From NCBI GenBank assembly GCA_031284025.1, contig JAITAR010000115.1, positions 1 through 5,829 on the forward strand: a DNA stretch of 5,829 bases, given 5' to 3'. The position numbers and the translations under genes are program-made. This document shows, piece after piece, positions 1 to 5,829 of the stretch. A model generated the notes under the pieces. That model did no database searches, was not told the DNA's origin, and saw only the letters and a list, made by a program, of their open reading frames with translations. How positions within the stretch are numbered: position 1 is the first letter of the stretch; each line of letters begins with the position of its first letter. Source of the stretch: Rickettsiales bacterium. Lineage in GTDB: Bacteria > Pseudomonadota > Alphaproteobacteria > Rickettsiales > UBA1997.

Positions 1-162
1 CACAGCACCAACAGAAAACGATCTATAGCCACTAGCACCCCTGTAACTACCCCCTAGAGATAGAGATATGTTTTTAGCCAACTGATAGCTCAGACCCAGA
101 GCCACAGAGCCAGATTTGAGTCCAAACCCGGACCAAAGTTTAGGTTCAGACTTTAATTGAAA
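1..162 (-). pseudogene. Partial outer-membrane beta-barrel-like reading frame, probably 5'-truncated
   Basis: Seen: the minus strand is open for 54 codons from position 162 down to the left edge, and a TAA stop (165-163) lies just upstream. The translation alternates polar/glycine and hydrophobic/aromatic residues, with stretches such as SGSVALGLSYQLAKNISLSL and GGSYRGASGYRSFSVGAV. This is the pattern of consecutive transmembrane beta-strands with short turns in Gram-negative outer-membrane proteins. Oddity: there is no ATG, and the first usable start is a GTG at 105-103, already inside a putative strand. All three minus frames upstream (163-367) are broken by stops, so there is no signal peptide or N-terminal barrel part. 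Inference: either the 3' piece of a decayed porin/opacity-type gene, or a real gene whose remainder lies left of the window. The plus strand of the same stretch reads poorly. The product is recognised only as 'barrel-like', not as a named family. Confidence 0.45.
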
Positions 163-211
163 TTATAGAGTTATATTTAGGCAATTCTAGGTAACTTTTA
201 ATTTCAGTTTT

Positions 212-239
212 TTGGTGCTACTAGCTTAAAATATATACT
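212..239 (+). promoter_or_regulatory. Candidate sigma-70-type promoter upstream of ftsA (distal)
   Basis: A TTGGTG hexamer (212-217) and a TATACT hexamer (234-239) are separated by 16 nt. They match the -35 consensus at 3 of 6 positions and the -10 consensus at 5 of 6. Initiation would fall near 246, giving a leader of about 120 nt before ftsA. In AT-rich DNA such matches arise by chance, so this is only the best-looking of several options. Confidence 0.3.
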
Positions 240-299
240 TTTAGAATACTATGAGATGAGTCTGTTATAGGGTGAACAGTATCACTAATTATACATCCC

Positions 300-326
300 T
301 TGCAAAATTTATTATGGCGGTATATT
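300..326 (+). promoter_or_regulatory. Candidate promoter upstream of ftsA (proximal)
   Basis: TTGCAA (300-305) and TATATT (321-326) are separated by a short 15-nt spacer. If used, the transcript would begin around 333, leaving a leader of about 35 nt before the TTG start. The suboptimal spacing makes this weaker than, or at best equal to, the distal candidate. A TATAAT on the opposite strand (293-288) could instead belong to a promoter reading leftward. Confidence 0.22.
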
Positions 327-367
327 TTTCTCTGTCTCTTTGTTGAGAGTTCCTCCGTTAGATAATT

Positions 368-1621
368 TTGAATTATAGGGCAGTGTCAGAGGTTTTTGTA
401 GGTTTAGATATATCGTCTAGTAAAATAGTTTGTTTGATAGCGCAGAGCGATGAACAGGGTGGGTTCTGTTTGAAGGGGGCTAGTCTCTACGAATCTAAGG
501 GCATTAGAAATGGAAATATTATTAGTAGCAAGTTGGCAATTCAGTCTATAGTCAGAGCCGTAAGCAGAGCTGAAAAAATGTATGGAGATAACATAGAAAA
601 TGTTTCCGTAAGCATAGCAGGAGATCTTCTGAAATCGAAGATTTTAAAGACAAAATTGGACGTTAGCTCTGGCAAGGCTATCACTAGAAAGAATATAGTG
701 GCCACTAGTGGTGAAATTGTTAATAGACTGCAAAGTGAGAAAAAGAATGCTCTACATCTAGTTCCGATAGAATTTACGGTGGATAATGTAAAAACTGAAA
801 ATCCTATCGGCATAGTGGGTAGAAATGTGGAAGCCAAGTTTAATGTGTTCTTTGCTGATAATTCGAAGATAGAGAACCTTAGCAGCTGTTTTAAAAGTAT
901 TAATTTGGTAGTCGACAACGTAATTTTCGAAGGATTTGCATCGGCTCTCGCCGTACTCACTGGAGAGGAAAAGAAAAGTGGAACATTGGTTTTGGATATT
1001 GGTGCGGGAACTACATCATTTGCCATTATAAAAAATGATAGATTTGTATTTGGCGCTTCTTTGCCCATGGGTGGTGATAATATTACAGGAGATCTAGCTA
1101 ACATACTGGATATACCATTTCCTATAGCAGAGAAAATTAAAATTATGAATACAAATTTGTTTTTTGATAGAATGGAAGAAAACGAACTAATAAAACTGGA
1201 CATTGAAGATGAGGAGACTTTTAGAGTGGCTAGCAACAGGAAAAAGATTATCAATGATGTTTTTAGGTCGAGAATCAGCGAAATTGTTAATTTAGTTTTA
1301 ATTATAATAGATAAAAAAGAATTGGCGGGAGAATTCGGCAGTATAGTCATAACTGGAGGAGTTGCCAGTGCTTTAGGATTAGATGGTTTCATTGCAAAAA
1401 TTGCAAATATAAAAACTAGAATTGGCACTCCAGAAGGTTTTTCCGTTTCCCATGGCGTATATGAAGCTGAAATTAAAAAACCAATGTATGCTACAGCCAT
1501 TGGCATTTTAAATTTTATTAGCTATTTTAGTGGTGAAGAAAAGGTCGAAGACTATAGAAAAGGTATGGGTGGAGTGATTGATAGGGTGATTAACTTTTTA
1601 ACGGGATTGTTTACATCCTAA
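368..1621 (+). CDS. ftsA: Cell division protein FtsA
   Basis: An actin-fold ATPase that tethers FtsZ filaments to the cytoplasmic face of the inner membrane and recruits later divisome proteins. Seen: 417 aa, close to E. coli FtsA (420). Phosphate-1 loop GLDISSSKI at residues 12-20, where the family usually has D-I-G-T-S/A-K. The 1C subdomain lies roughly at 90-165, with the family motifs LHLVPIEF (129-136) and NPIG (145-148). Phosphate-2 loop is LVLDIGAGTT (207-216) and the adenosine motif is ITGG (328-331). The extreme C-terminus, GVIDRVINFLTGLF, is the expected amphipathic membrane-targeting helix. Start choice: an in-frame TAG at 359-361 limits the N-terminus to TTG 368 or GTG 383. Either leaves the first loop intact, and TTG gives a leader length nearer the family. 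There is no Shine-Dalgarno sequence before TTG; the bases there read CCTCC instead. ftsZ follows after 26 nt. Identity is secure, the exact start less so. Confidence 0.96.
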   Translation: MNYRAVSEVFVGLDISSSKIVCLIAQSDEQGGFCLKGASLYESKGIRNGNIISSKLAIQSIVRAVSRAEKMYGDNIENVSVSIAGDLLKSKILKTKLDVSSGKAITRKNIVATSGEIVNRLQSEKKNALHLVPIEFTVDNVKTENPIGIVGRNVEAKFNVFFADNSKIENLSSCFKSINLVVDNVIFEGFASALAVLTGEEKKSGTLVLDIGAGTTSFAIIKNDRFVFGASLPMGGDNITGDLANILDIPFPIAEKIKIMNTNLFFDRMEENELIKLDIEDEETFRVASNRKKIINDVFRSRISEIVNLVLIIIDKKELAGEFGSIVITGGVASALGLDGFIAKIANIKTRIGTPEGFSVSHGVYEAEIKKPMYATAIGILNFISYFSGEEKVEDYRKGMGGVIDRVINFLTGLFTS

Positions 1622-1647
1622 CTGTGTTAAATAAATAATTTTGGACG

Positions 1648-3135
1648 GTGAGCGAAGAAAATATAAGTTTGGAAAGTGCTTTAGATTCCCTTAACTACAG
1701 ATATGAAGTGTTTAGGCCGAGGATTCTGGTGTTTGGTGTAGGTGGTGGGGGTGTGAATGTTGTTAACAGCATGATAAGTAGCGGCGATCTGAGAGACGTC
1801 GATTTCGTCGTTGCTAATACGGACTACCAGAGTCTTGAGTGTTCAAGGGTCGATAAAAAAATTCTTCTGGGTAAAAGAACAACGAATGGTATGGGAGCGG
1901 GAGCTGACCCGCTAGTGGGAAAAAATGCAGCGGAGGAGAGTCTGGCGGAGATAGAGAAGGTATTGGAAAACATGAGTATGGTGTTCATTACGGCTGGGAT
2001 GGGTGGCGGCACCGGCACCGGGGCTTCACCGGTTATAGCTAAAAAAGCTAAGGAAATGAATCTGCTGGTTGCTGCCATTGTAACAAAACCATTTCTAAGT
2101 GAGGGAACCATAAAAATGCAGCTGGCGGAAAATGGCATAGAGGAACTAAAAAAATACGTTGACACATTGATAGTGGTGCCAAACCAAAATCTGTTTAGAT
2201 TGGCTAATCAGGAGACAAAACTGCAGGATTCTTTGAAAATGGTAGATAATGTTCTTAGATCCGGCGTGAGAGGCATAACTGACCTGATTACAAAGCCCGG
2301 CTTTATAAATCTTGATTTTGCCGATGTTAAGACTGTTATGAAGAAAATGGGTAAGTCTATGATGGGCACTGGAGAGGCTAAGGGACCTGATAAGGCTATA
2401 AGGGCCGTTGATGAGGCTATTTCCAATCCACTGTTGGATAGTGTATCCATAAAAGGTGCCAAGGGTATAATAATAAATATTACTGGTTCTCCAGATATAA
2501 CTCTATTCGAACATGAAGAGGCAACTAAAAAGATAAAGGAAGAGGTCGACAACGAGTTTGCCGACATAATTATTGGCAACGTGTTTGATGAAAGTATGGA
2601 AGACACCATGAGAATTTCCATATTTGCCACAGGTATAGATGACGACGGGGGAGACAGCACCGTTGGTCGAACGGCAAATGATGGTGACTATGGAGAGAAA
2701 AATTATGTGTTGAATACTGAAAAATCTCACGATCCAGTTAAGATGGTGTATGTGGCAAGCAAAATAAATAGCAGGGGTGGCAGAGAAGATGAGAAAAACT
2801 ATAGAGTTGAGGAAGATGAATATTTTGACATGGGGGAGGCAGCTAGCTATGATGAGAAGGCAAAGGGAAAATTTCTAAAACATGATAAGTATGCTACAGA
2901 ACAATTTTCCGGCAGTGGTTACCAGGTAGCGGCAAAATTTCGAGGAGAATCAATGGAGAGCAGCAGTAGAAACAAAAAAGGATTTTTCAGCTCTCTTTTT
3001 ACTAGGCGGAATAACGGCGGTGAACAAAAAAATAAAACTGAAATATTCGTAGACGACGATCTGGACATAGATATAAATATGTATAATACCCCAGCCTATC
3101 TTAGGAATAAAAAAGACGCCGGAAAAGATAGTTAA
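1648..3135 (+). CDS. ftsZ: Cell division protein FtsZ (tubulin-like GTPase)
   Basis: Polymerises with GTP at mid-cell into the ring that scaffolds division and is held to the membrane by FtsA. Seen: 495 aa. This is longer than E. coli FtsZ (383) but normal for alphaproteobacteria, where the linker is long. The N-terminal nucleotide loop is GVGGGGVNVVN (30-40), then ANTD (56-59), and the tubulin signature GGGTGTG (119-125). The T7 catalytic loop is NLDFAD (221-226), with D223 and D226 placed to hydrolyse GTP of the neighbouring subunit, followed by NPLLD (260-264). The globular part ends near ATGID (about 331). Residues 332-470 form a charged, low-complexity linker with a hydrophobic patch at 443-454 (KKGFFSSLFTRR). 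The C-terminal peptide is NTPAYLRN (480-487), which binds FtsA, preceded by an acidic run. GTG is the start because no other in-frame start lies close before the conserved core. Only a weak GGACG precedes it. All catalytic residues are present. Confidence 0.98.
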   Translation: MSEENISLESALDSLNYRYEVFRPRILVFGVGGGGVNVVNSMISSGDLRDVDFVVANTDYQSLECSRVDKKILLGKRTTNGMGAGADPLVGKNAAEESLAEIEKVLENMSMVFITAGMGGGTGTGASPVIAKKAKEMNLLVAAIVTKPFLSEGTIKMQLAENGIEELKKYVDTLIVVPNQNLFRLANQETKLQDSLKMVDNVLRSGVRGITDLITKPGFINLDFADVKTVMKKMGKSMMGTGEAKGPDKAIRAVDEAISNPLLDSVSIKGAKGIIINITGSPDITLFEHEEATKKIKEEVDNEFADIIIGNVFDESMEDTMRISIFATGIDDDGGDSTVGRTANDGDYGEKNYVLNTEKSHDPVKMVYVASKINSRGGREDEKNYRVEEDEYFDMGEAASYDEKAKGKFLKHDKYATEQFSGSGYQVAAKFRGESMESSSRNKKGFFSSLFTRRNNGGEQKNKTEIFVDDDLDIDINMYNTPAYLRNKKDAGKDS

Positions 3136-3139
3136 TTTT

Positions 3140-5338
3140 GTGAAAATAGCTGAAATTATAGTGCCTCTTCGTCTCTATGGTACCTTCGACTATCTGGTAG
3201 CGGAGGAGGAGCCAGTGCTAGTAGGGAGTATAGTACGGGTGCCGTTTCGTAGCGGAGGGACAGTGGGTTTAGTTACGGCCACCAGAGAACTAACGAATGA
3301 GAACACAGCTAAATTGAAAAATATCAGAGAGATACTTACTGTACCGCCACTGAGACCTGAGCTGGTGAAATTTATCTGTTGGGTTGCTGACTATAATGTG
3401 GCCCCTCCAGGGCTTCTGTTGAAACTCGTATTTTCTGAAAAATATGCTGTAGGCCCGGGTAAAGTGTTGAGCAAATATTCCTACCGAAACAATGACTACA
3501 GCGGTAAATTAACGCGACAGCGACAAAGTGTCATTAATTTTCTCAGAGACAATTTCCCCAGAGAGTTTAGTTCCGGTGAGTTGAAGTGTTTCTGTAGCGC
3601 CACGGTGCTAAAAAAACTTGTGGAAGATGCAATAATTGCGGAAAATAGAGTTAGAGAATCGATAAGGGATGCCTTCGCCGATAAAATATCAAAATATACT
3701 ATAGACTTAGAAAAAATTACTCTCAATGAACTATCATTGGAGCAGAAAATAGCCAACGATGATATATTAAATCTTCTGAAATCCAATGGAAAACCAGTGC
3801 TGCTGGAAGGAATAACCAGCTCTGGTAAAACAGAGGTTTATTTTCATCTGATCGAAAAAATCCTCAGAGAAAATGACAGAGGACAAATTCTCTTTCTTCT
3901 TCCAGAAATTGCTCTGACAAGCCAATTTGTCAACAGATTCAAAAGACAGTTCAACTGCGAAGACGTAGCCCTCTGGCATTCTGGCATTAGCGAATCTAAT
4001 AGAAAGATTATCTGGAACGCTGTAAATGATGGTAAAATTAGATTTGTCATGGGGGCCAGGTCTTCATTATTTTTGCCATTCTACAGACTAGCTCTGGTAA
4101 TTGTGGATGAAGAACACGATGGTTCCTATAAGCAGTCCGACAAAGTCTGCTATAATGCTAGAGATATGGCCGTTGTCAGAGCGTATTTAAATGGATGTCC
4201 GATAATTCTGGGTAGTGCGACACCATCCCTCGAAAGTCTATTTAATGTGGAAAATAAAAAATATAGTCACGTCACACTGTATAGTAGATTTGGAAATTCT
4301 ACAATCCCAGCGATAGAAATTATAGATCTAACCACAGATAAACTAAAGCCCGATAATTTTATTTCTTCCCGTCTAGCTAGAGAGATGGAATTCGAACTGG
4401 CTAGAGGCAAACAGGTTTTGCTATTTATGAATAGAAGAGGCTATGCTCCAGTGGCACTGTGCAACAGCTGTGGCTACAGATTCATCTGTTCCAGATGCGC
4501 TATAGCTCTAGCAGTCCACGGAAAAGAAGGTTTTCTAATTTGCCATCACTGCGGCCAGAGAATTAAAATACGGGAAGAATGTCCTGGTTGTGGTCTAAAA
4601 AATTCTCTGATATTTTTTGGTCCCGGTGTAGAAAAGGTCGAAAAAGAACTAGGAAAATTATTCCCTGAGAAAAATATTGCCATTGTGACTAGCGACACAG
4701 TGCAGACTGTGGAGAATGTGCAGTCGCTACTAGAGAAAATACTAGAAAACAAAGTAGATATCATAGTGGGAACTCAGATGATCACCAAGGGCTATGATTT
4801 TCCAAATATAACACTTGTTGGAGTACTTGACGCAGATGCTAGTCTTTTTGGTGCAAATTTTAGATCGGCAGAAAGAACACATCAGCTGCTAACCCAGGTA
4901 GTGGGAAGAGCAGGAAGAAAAACAACCAGCAGTAGGGCCATGATACAAACACACAGTCCAACCAATGTTATTATAGAGGCGTTGAAAAACAACGACCGCA
5001 ATCTGCTGGCTAGCTTTGAGCGGGAAAACAGAAAAATTGCTGGACTTCCACCCTATGGCCGAGTAACTCTGCTAGTCCTCGGTGGCCGCGATGAGCAGAT
5101 GGTGCACAAAAAAATGGAAGAGATCGTCGCCATTCTTCCGCCCAACGATGAGTTTATAGAGGTTTTCGGGCCAACCCAATTCTATCCTTTCAAATTGAAT
5201 GGTAGCTTTAGATTTAAACTAATAATAAAAACGAAAAACAATTTTAGTATAAAAAAATTAATTTTTCACATTTTTAACAATGTAAAGTTTGGTAGCAAAC
5301 TAAAGCTTAAAGTTGAAGTTGACCCGTACTATCTATAG
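3140..5338 (+). CDS. priA: Primosomal protein N' (PriA), replication restart DNA helicase
   Basis: A superfamily 2 3'-5' helicase that binds abandoned replication forks and starts reloading of the replicative helicase. Seen: 732 aa, the same length as E. coli PriA. The N-terminal 3'-DNA-binding domain (about 1-100) has the family motif TFDYL (15-19) and CWVADY. A winged-helix-like region lies around 122-165. Walker A is GITSSGKT (224-231) with K230, the same number as the E. coli catalytic lysine. Walker B is DEEHD (323-327), and motif III is GSATPS (358-363). Eight cysteines bind two zinc ions: C441, C444, C450, C453, C468, C471, C481 and C484. Motif V is GTQMITKGYDFP (544-555) and motif VI is QVVGRAGR (586-593). 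The C-terminal domain ends in the family-like VDP. The GTG start is 4 nt after the ftsZ stop with no clear ribosome site, so translation is probably coupled to ftsZ (inference). It appears fully intact. A gene on the other strand converges on it. Confidence 0.98.
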   Translation: MKIAEIIVPLRLYGTFDYLVAEEEPVLVGSIVRVPFRSGGTVGLVTATRELTNENTAKLKNIREILTVPPLRPELVKFICWVADYNVAPPGLLLKLVFSEKYAVGPGKVLSKYSYRNNDYSGKLTRQRQSVINFLRDNFPREFSSGELKCFCSATVLKKLVEDAIIAENRVRESIRDAFADKISKYTIDLEKITLNELSLEQKIANDDILNLLKSNGKPVLLEGITSSGKTEVYFHLIEKILRENDRGQILFLLPEIALTSQFVNRFKRQFNCEDVALWHSGISESNRKIIWNAVNDGKIRFVMGARSSLFLPFYRLALVIVDEEHDGSYKQSDKVCYNARDMAVVRAYLNGCPIILGSATPSLESLFNVENKKYSHVTLYSRFGNSTIPAIEIIDLTTDKLKPDNFISSRLAREMEFELARGKQVLLFMNRRGYAPVALCNSCGYRFICSRCAIALAVHGKEGFLICHHCGQRIKIREECPGCGLKNSLIFFGPGVEKVEKELGKLFPEKNIAIVTSDTVQTVENVQSLLEKILENKVDIIVGTQMITKGYDFPNITLVGVLDADASLFGANFRSAERTHQLLTQVVGRAGRKTTSSRAMIQTHSPTNVIIEALKNNDRNLLASFERENRKIAGLPPYGRVTLLVLGGRDEQMVHKKMEEIVAILPPNDEFIEVFGPTQFYPFKLNGSFRFKLIIKTKNNFSIKKLIFHIFNNVKFGSKLKLKVEVDPYYL

Positions 5339-5572
5339 TTTTATTTAAGCTTGCTGATCCCAATTTCAGGGATAGCTATAATAAGTGTCGTCGATAAATT
5401 ATGTCATAATCCTATCCTCCTTTAGAATATTTGATTGGAATCGCAGGATTTGGTACCCGTAAATTTCACTTTCAGAGCTTCGACCTTTAGCCAAGAAAGA
5501 GATCTGTCTTTCGAGAAAACTCGTATATCTAGACACAAATTTTCACCTGATGCAGAAGTTTACACAGCAGCG
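5339..5572. other. Non-coding gap between convergent genes, with small hairpins
   Basis: No frame on either strand has a supportable gene. Visible structures are ATCCC (5357-5361) with GGGAT (5369-5373) around a 7-nt loop just after priA; GAAAGA (5495-5500) with TCTTTC (5507-5512) around a 6-nt loop; and CGAG (5512-5515) with CTCG (5520-5523) around AAAA. Because priA and the gene ending at 5573 point at each other, both transcripts must end somewhere here. None of the hairpins is GC-rich or followed by a clean T run, so I do not call an intrinsic terminator. A strong minus-strand ribosome site is listed separately. Confidence 0.5.
5405..5423 (-). promoter_or_regulatory. Orphan Shine-Dalgarno site with ATG, followed by an immediate stop
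   Basis: On the minus strand AAAGGAGG (5423-5416) stands 8 nt before an ATG (5407-5405). This is ideal ribosome-site geometry and far stronger than anything before ftsA, ftsZ or priA. The frame reads Met-Thr-stop (TAA at 5401-5399), and the other two minus frames downstream are also soon closed. It may be the leftover start of a decayed gene, a minimal upstream ORF, or chance. The motif is seen directly; any function is unknown. Confidence 0.35.
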
Positions 5573-5829
5573 CTATAGCTCTCCATCCTCATTGGAAGTT
5601 GTGGGGGAAATCACTACTTCAATAGTCAAGCCAACATCTTTGGATTTTAATGTAGCACTTTCATCCTGAGCTGTACCATCTTTCTCTGACTTTAAGGCTT
5701 CATCATTTTTAGCTATCGTATCATTAATAATTTCCTGCCCCTTTTTTACCATTACCGCACCAAGCGGATTAAATACAATTTCATCTAAGCTGCCGTAGTT
5801 ATCTCCAAATTTATCTACGGTTTCTCCGG
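5573..5829 (-). CDS. C-terminal part of an unrecognised protein (5' end outside window)
   Basis: Seen: 84 uninterrupted codons read leftward from the right edge to a TAG at 5575-5573. The piece begins GETVDKFGDNYGSLDEIVF and contains GAVMVKKGQEIINDTIAKND. A stretch rich in Lys, Asp, Glu and Ser follows, then a short hydrophobic strand-like segment (VGLTIEVVI), and it ends in NEDGEL. Codon use (AAA, GAT, ATT, third-position A/T) matches the genes to the left, and no other frame is open, so I judge it real coding sequence. There is no membrane segment, signal peptide, metal-binding cluster or enzyme motif in this piece. I do not recognise the family; the acidic, hydrophilic tail is consistent with a soluble or surface-exposed C-terminus. 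It is transcribed toward priA, so it is not part of the division block. Confidence 0.65.
   Translation of the reverse strand, partial: GETVDKFGDNYGSLDEIVFNPLGAVMVKKGQEIINDTIAKNDEALKSEKDGTAQDESATLKSKDVGLTIEVVISPTTSNEDGEL

Noticed and set aside
541..1506. Long minus-strand open frame (321 codons) opposite ftsA
   Set aside because: It lies wholly within ftsA, whose motifs and length are intact. The antisense translation is Ser/Leu/Ile-rich with no recognisable motif, as expected from reading AT-rich code backwards.
909..2555. GTCGACAACG occurring in both ftsA (about 911) and ftsZ (about 2546)
   Set aside because: Both copies encode Val-Asp-Asn in unrelated contexts; a single 10-base match between two coding regions is not evidence of a functional repeat.
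1824..2730. Minus-strand open frames opposite ftsZ
   Set aside because: Shadows of a fully conserved FtsZ GTPase domain; no ribosome sites or family motifs.
3496..4764. Several short minus-strand frames opposite priA
   Set aside because: They overlap conserved helicase and zinc motifs of PriA and have no features of their own.
5348..5377. Intrinsic terminator after priA (ATCCC/GGGAT stem)
   Set aside because: The stem is only 5 bp, extending it needs mismatches or a bulge, and no T run follows on either strand.
5411..5423. Resemblance of CCTATCCTCCTTT to the 3' end of 16S rRNA
   Set aside because: Only the CCTCCTTT core matches; the upstream bases do not resemble the conserved 16S end. It is simply the complement of the minus-strand Shine-Dalgarno sequence.
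5385..5462. Plus-strand 25-codon frame starting GTG in the gap after priA
   Set aside because: Short, no ribosome site, no recognisable sequence; expected by chance.
5425..5475. Possible tRNA T-arm on the minus strand (GGTACCAAATCC near 5455-5444)
   Set aside because: The loop lacks the TTC-purine-A pattern, no matching acceptor, D-arm or anticodon stem can be drawn, and there is no CCA end.

Overview
The window is AT-rich (roughly 60% A+T by eye). It carries one compact, same-strand block of three housekeeping genes, ftsA - ftsZ - priA, over positions 368-5338. Arginine codons are mostly AGA/AGG, ATA is frequent for isoleucine, and all three genes start with TTG or GTG and lack a clear Shine-Dalgarno sequence. 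The FtsZ ends in an acidic stretch followed by a PAYLR-type tail, as in alphaproteobacterial FtsZ (D-I-P-A-F-L-R). Its GTPase domain also reads like that of Rickettsiales. My inference is an alphaproteobacterium, probably a host-associated or reduced lineage near Rickettsiales or Holosporales. I cannot name a genus.

Layout. (1) Positions 1-162 on the minus strand are an open frame running off the left edge. Its translation looks like outer-membrane beta-barrel strands, but it has no start codon at its 5' end, so I call it a probable truncated gene. (2) Positions 163-367 are non-coding and hold weak promoter-like matches for the division genes. (3) ftsA (368-1621), ftsZ (1648-3135) and priA (3140-5338) follow with gaps of 26 and 4 nt, which implies one transcription unit. 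(4) Positions 5339-5572 are non-coding. They hold small hairpins and, on the minus strand, a perfect Shine-Dalgarno sequence placed before an ATG that is followed almost at once by a stop. (5) Positions 5573-5829 on the minus strand are the C-terminal 84 codons of a protein I do not recognise. It converges on priA and continues past the right edge.

How the genes work together. FtsA anchors FtsZ filaments to the inner membrane through its C-terminal amphipathic helix, and FtsZ forms the division ring. PriA restarts collapsed replication forks. Placing a replication-restart helicase 4 nt behind ftsZ, with no visible ftsQ, murC/ddl or lpxC, departs from the usual division-and-cell-wall cluster and is the most notable structural feature. 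The three proteins look intact and functional. I see no mobile element, CRISPR array, RNA gene or convincing new system. The points worth a second look are the gene order, the start-codon pattern, a substituted nucleotide-loop residue in FtsA, a possible extra membrane-binding motif in the FtsZ linker, and the apparent gene remnants flanking the block.
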